DNA of 8,338 nucleotides from Hungateiclostridiaceae bacterium UBA1305. Its GTDB lineage: Bacteria; Bacillota; Clostridia; Acetivibrionales; DTU013. Every line of letters starts with the position of its first letter. Position 1 is the first letter of the stretch. Below the pieces are notes generated by a model, which was given only the letters and a program-made list of their open reading frames with translations, ran no database searches and had not been told where the DNA came from. Positions 7,283 to 8,338 of this stretch are shown one piece after another. The position numbers were made by a program, and so were the translations under genes. The stretch covers positions 43,227 through 51,564 of the forward strand of contig DBTX01000040.1 in assembly GCA_002307275.1 (NCBI GenBank). The letters run 5' to 3'.

Positions 7283-7316
7283 AAGGAGAGCTATTTAAAG
7301 GCTCTCCTTTGTTGTT
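7283..7316 (+). terminator. Intrinsic terminator downstream of nifJ
   Basis: AAGGAGAGC (7283-7291) and GCTCTCCTT (7301-7309) form a perfect 9-bp stem with a 9-nt loop. It is followed by TGTTGTTG, a moderately U-rich tail. It lies about 75 bp after the nifJ stop, between nifJ and a convergent gene, so it could act for both directions, although the minus-strand tail (CCTTTAG) is poor. Confidence 0.65.
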
Positions 7317-7324
7317 GATAAACA

Positions 7325-7375
7325 CTGAATTGTATTGGCGAAAGCCAAATTCGTAAGCTGTGACCGGGTAAACTG
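7325..7375. other. Short structured intergenic segment, unclassified
   Basis: TTGGC-GAAA-GCCAA (7335-7348) is a perfect 5-bp stem closed by a GNRA tetraloop in the plus-strand sense. GAAT before it and ATTC after it could add a second stem across a small bulge. The following GTAAGCTGTGACCGGGTAAA has a look seen in structured RNAs, but I could not match it to a known riboswitch core. It may be part of an RNA or just the 3' region of the convergent minus-strand gene. Confidence 0.3.
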
Positions 7376-7618
7376 CTAATTCTGCATTTTTATTATATTA
7401 ACAATCAAATTATAAAGCCCATATCCCAAAAAGGAGAGAATGATCAGAAGAATTACCAGGGAACCTATTCCCCAGGTAATATGATTATTCATCACTGACA
7501 GTTTAACTTTTTGTACGTTCGGGATCCGTTTGTTCTTTTCTTTGAGAAACCACCAGTTATATAGGCAAAGACACATTAAAAGAAGCAGTACGAACAGCAC
7601 TAAAATTTTTGTCCCCAT
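7376..7618 (-). CDS. Small two-helix membrane protein of unknown function
   Basis: I do not recognise the family of this 80-residue product. It has two hydrophobic segments, about 5-24 (ending in NWWF) and about 48-72, joined by a basic loop at 26-40 (KEKNKR...QKVK). The lysine/arginine-rich loop would be placed in the cytoplasm by the positive-inside rule, with both ends outside. The ATG at 7618 is preceded by AAAGGAG (complement of 7627-7633) at 8 nt, a strong ribosome site that argues for a real gene. It is convergent with nifJ and divergent from the CotS-type gene, with 151 bp between the starts, so it is probably transcribed alone. No catalytic motif is visible. Possible roles include a membrane accessory or a spore-envelope protein, but this is speculation from position only. 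Confidence 0.7.
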   Translation of the reverse strand: MGTKILVLFVLLLLMCLCLYNWWFLKEKNKRIPNVQKVKLSVMNNHITWGIGSLVILLIILSFLGYGLYNLIVNIIKMQN

Positions 7619-7716
7619 TTATGCTTCTCCTTTCCAATTTTTCTCCTCTTTATCTTACTACAAACTATGGTTTTGTACCTGCAAATGTTTTGTTCTTCTA
7701 TAAAGTTGCATCGAGG

Positions 7717-7724
7717 CATATAAT
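7717..7724 (+). promoter_or_regulatory. -10-like element before the CotS-type gene
   Basis: CATATAAT differs by one base from the sigma-E -10 pattern CATACA(A/C/T)T and also contains a perfect sigma-A -10 (TATAAT, 7719-7724). No good -35 of either class was found at the right distance, so the sigma factor cannot be assigned. A sporulation factor would suit the gene. Confidence 0.35.
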
Positions 7725-7769
7725 TTAATGTTTCTCGTCAAAGTGCTGCTTTAAGTCCGGAGGTACAAC

Positions 7770-8338
7770 ATGCAAGGGATGGACAGGGAAGTTTCGGAAG
7801 TTTTCGGTCTGGAAGTCAGGAACATGGTTCCATATAAAGATACATTCTTGATTGTTACGCCCCAGGGGCGGAAAGTGATTAGAAAAATGCCATTTTCTCC
7901 TGAAAGATTGAACTTTGTCCATGGTGCAAAAGAGCATCTGGCGGACAAAGGTTTTACCGGTGTGGACAGGTATTTGTGCACATTAAGCGGTGAACCCTAC
8001 TTCAATTTCGATAATGGCTGCTATACGCTGGTGGATTTTATTGATGGGCGTGAATGTAATTTTGATAACGACCTGGATGTTAAAAGGGCTGCCGTCGCCC
8101 TGGCTGAAATGCATAAGGCATCCCGGGGTTATCTGGCGCCGGCTGGCTGCAAGGTACAGGATGATCTTGGAAAACTTCCCGGATATTTCTCCAAACGGCT
8201 TGACGATATCAGAAAAATGAAAAAACAGGGTAAGAGAGGGAAAGGGCGGTTTGACCAGTTATTTCTCGAATATGTCGATTATTTTTTTGATATGGGCGAA
8301 AATGCTGCCCAGGAGCTAAACTCCTCAGGCTATGCCAG
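7770..8338 (+). CDS. CotS-family spore coat protein (3' end cut by window edge)
   Basis: The frame stays open from the ATG at 7770 to the right edge, giving 189 residues with no stop; the ribosome site GGAGG (7759-7763) lies 6 nt before the start. The sequence fits the CotS/YsxE/YutH family, spore coat proteins with an aminoglycoside-phosphotransferase-like kinase fold made in the mother cell. Typical features are PYKDTFLIVTPQGRKVIRKM (21-40, with the lysine region of the N-lobe), PFSPERLNFVHGAKEHL (41-57), GEPYF (74-78), the hinge-like YTLVDFIDGREC (85-96) and the helix LAEMHKASRGY (111-121). About half of a usual 330-350 residue protein is present, so the catalytic-loop region that would show whether the kinase is active lies outside the window. 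The family has several paralogues per genome, so I give no exact symbol. Confidence 0.87.
   Translation, partial: MQGMDREVSEVFGLEVRNMVPYKDTFLIVTPQGRKVIRKMPFSPERLNFVHGAKEHLADKGFTGVDRYLCTLSGEPYFNFDNGCYTLVDFIDGRECNFDNDLDVKRAAVALAEMHKASRGYLAPAGCKVQDDLGKLPGYFSKRLDDIRKMKKQGKRGKGRFDQLFLEYVDYFFDMGENAAQELNSSGYA

Noticed and set aside
7325..7375. Cyclic di-GMP class I riboswitch
   Set aside because: The GAAA-loop hairpin is suggestive, but the conserved GGCAAACC and GACGCAAAGC core strings are absent.
7990..8220. Plus-strand open frame in another frame of the CotS-type gene
   Set aside because: The CotS-family frame runs through it with clear family motifs; this frame has no ribosome site or recognisable product.

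Overview
The window looks like a piece of chromosome from an anaerobic, spore-forming Bacillota of the class Clostridia. Three things support this. There is a sporulation pair encoding a YaaL/DUF2508 protein and BofA. The start of a CotS-family spore coat gene lies at the right edge. Between them is a single-chain pyruvate:ferredoxin oxidoreductase (PFOR), the central oxidative enzyme of fermenting clostridia. Ribosome binding sites are mostly strong and G-rich, and intergenic DNA is very AT-rich, as expected for this group. The genus cannot be fixed from the sequence alone.

Layout, left to right. Positions 1-1699 on the minus strand carry the first 566 codons of a membrane-anchored VanW-family envelope protein, whose 3' end runs off the left edge inside a 12-bp tandem repeat encoding Pro-Ser-Asp-Val units. 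An AT-rich divergent intergenic region of about 400 bp follows. Next on the plus strand come a NUDIX hydrolase (about 2096-2686), a YaaL/DUF2508 protein (2742-3044) and BofA (3159-3431). A regulatory gap of 224 bp holds a good sigma-A-type promoter and two copies of a TTGTATACA box. It leads into nifJ/PFOR (3656-7207), which fills almost half of the window. Two hairpins follow nifJ, the second a plausible terminator. An unclassified small hairpin lies between them and a convergent minus-strand gene for an 80-residue two-helix membrane protein (7376-7618). Finally, a divergent plus-strand CotS-family gene starts at 7770 and is cut by the right edge.

How the genes relate. YaaL and BofA are neighbours in many endospore formers. 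BofA controls processing of pro-sigma-K in the mother cell, and CotS proteins are mother-cell coat proteins, so the window has a sporulation theme. PFOR is a housekeeping fermentation enzyme with its own promoter and terminator and is probably an independent unit. VanW and the NUDIX protein are divergently transcribed and have no evident functional link to the rest.

I found no convincing undescribed multi-gene system. The points most worth a second look are the repeat tail of the VanW protein, the TTGTATACA boxes around the nifJ promoter, the unclassified hairpin region after nifJ, the unknown small membrane protein, and the NUDIX gene next to yaaL-bofA where recR is often found.
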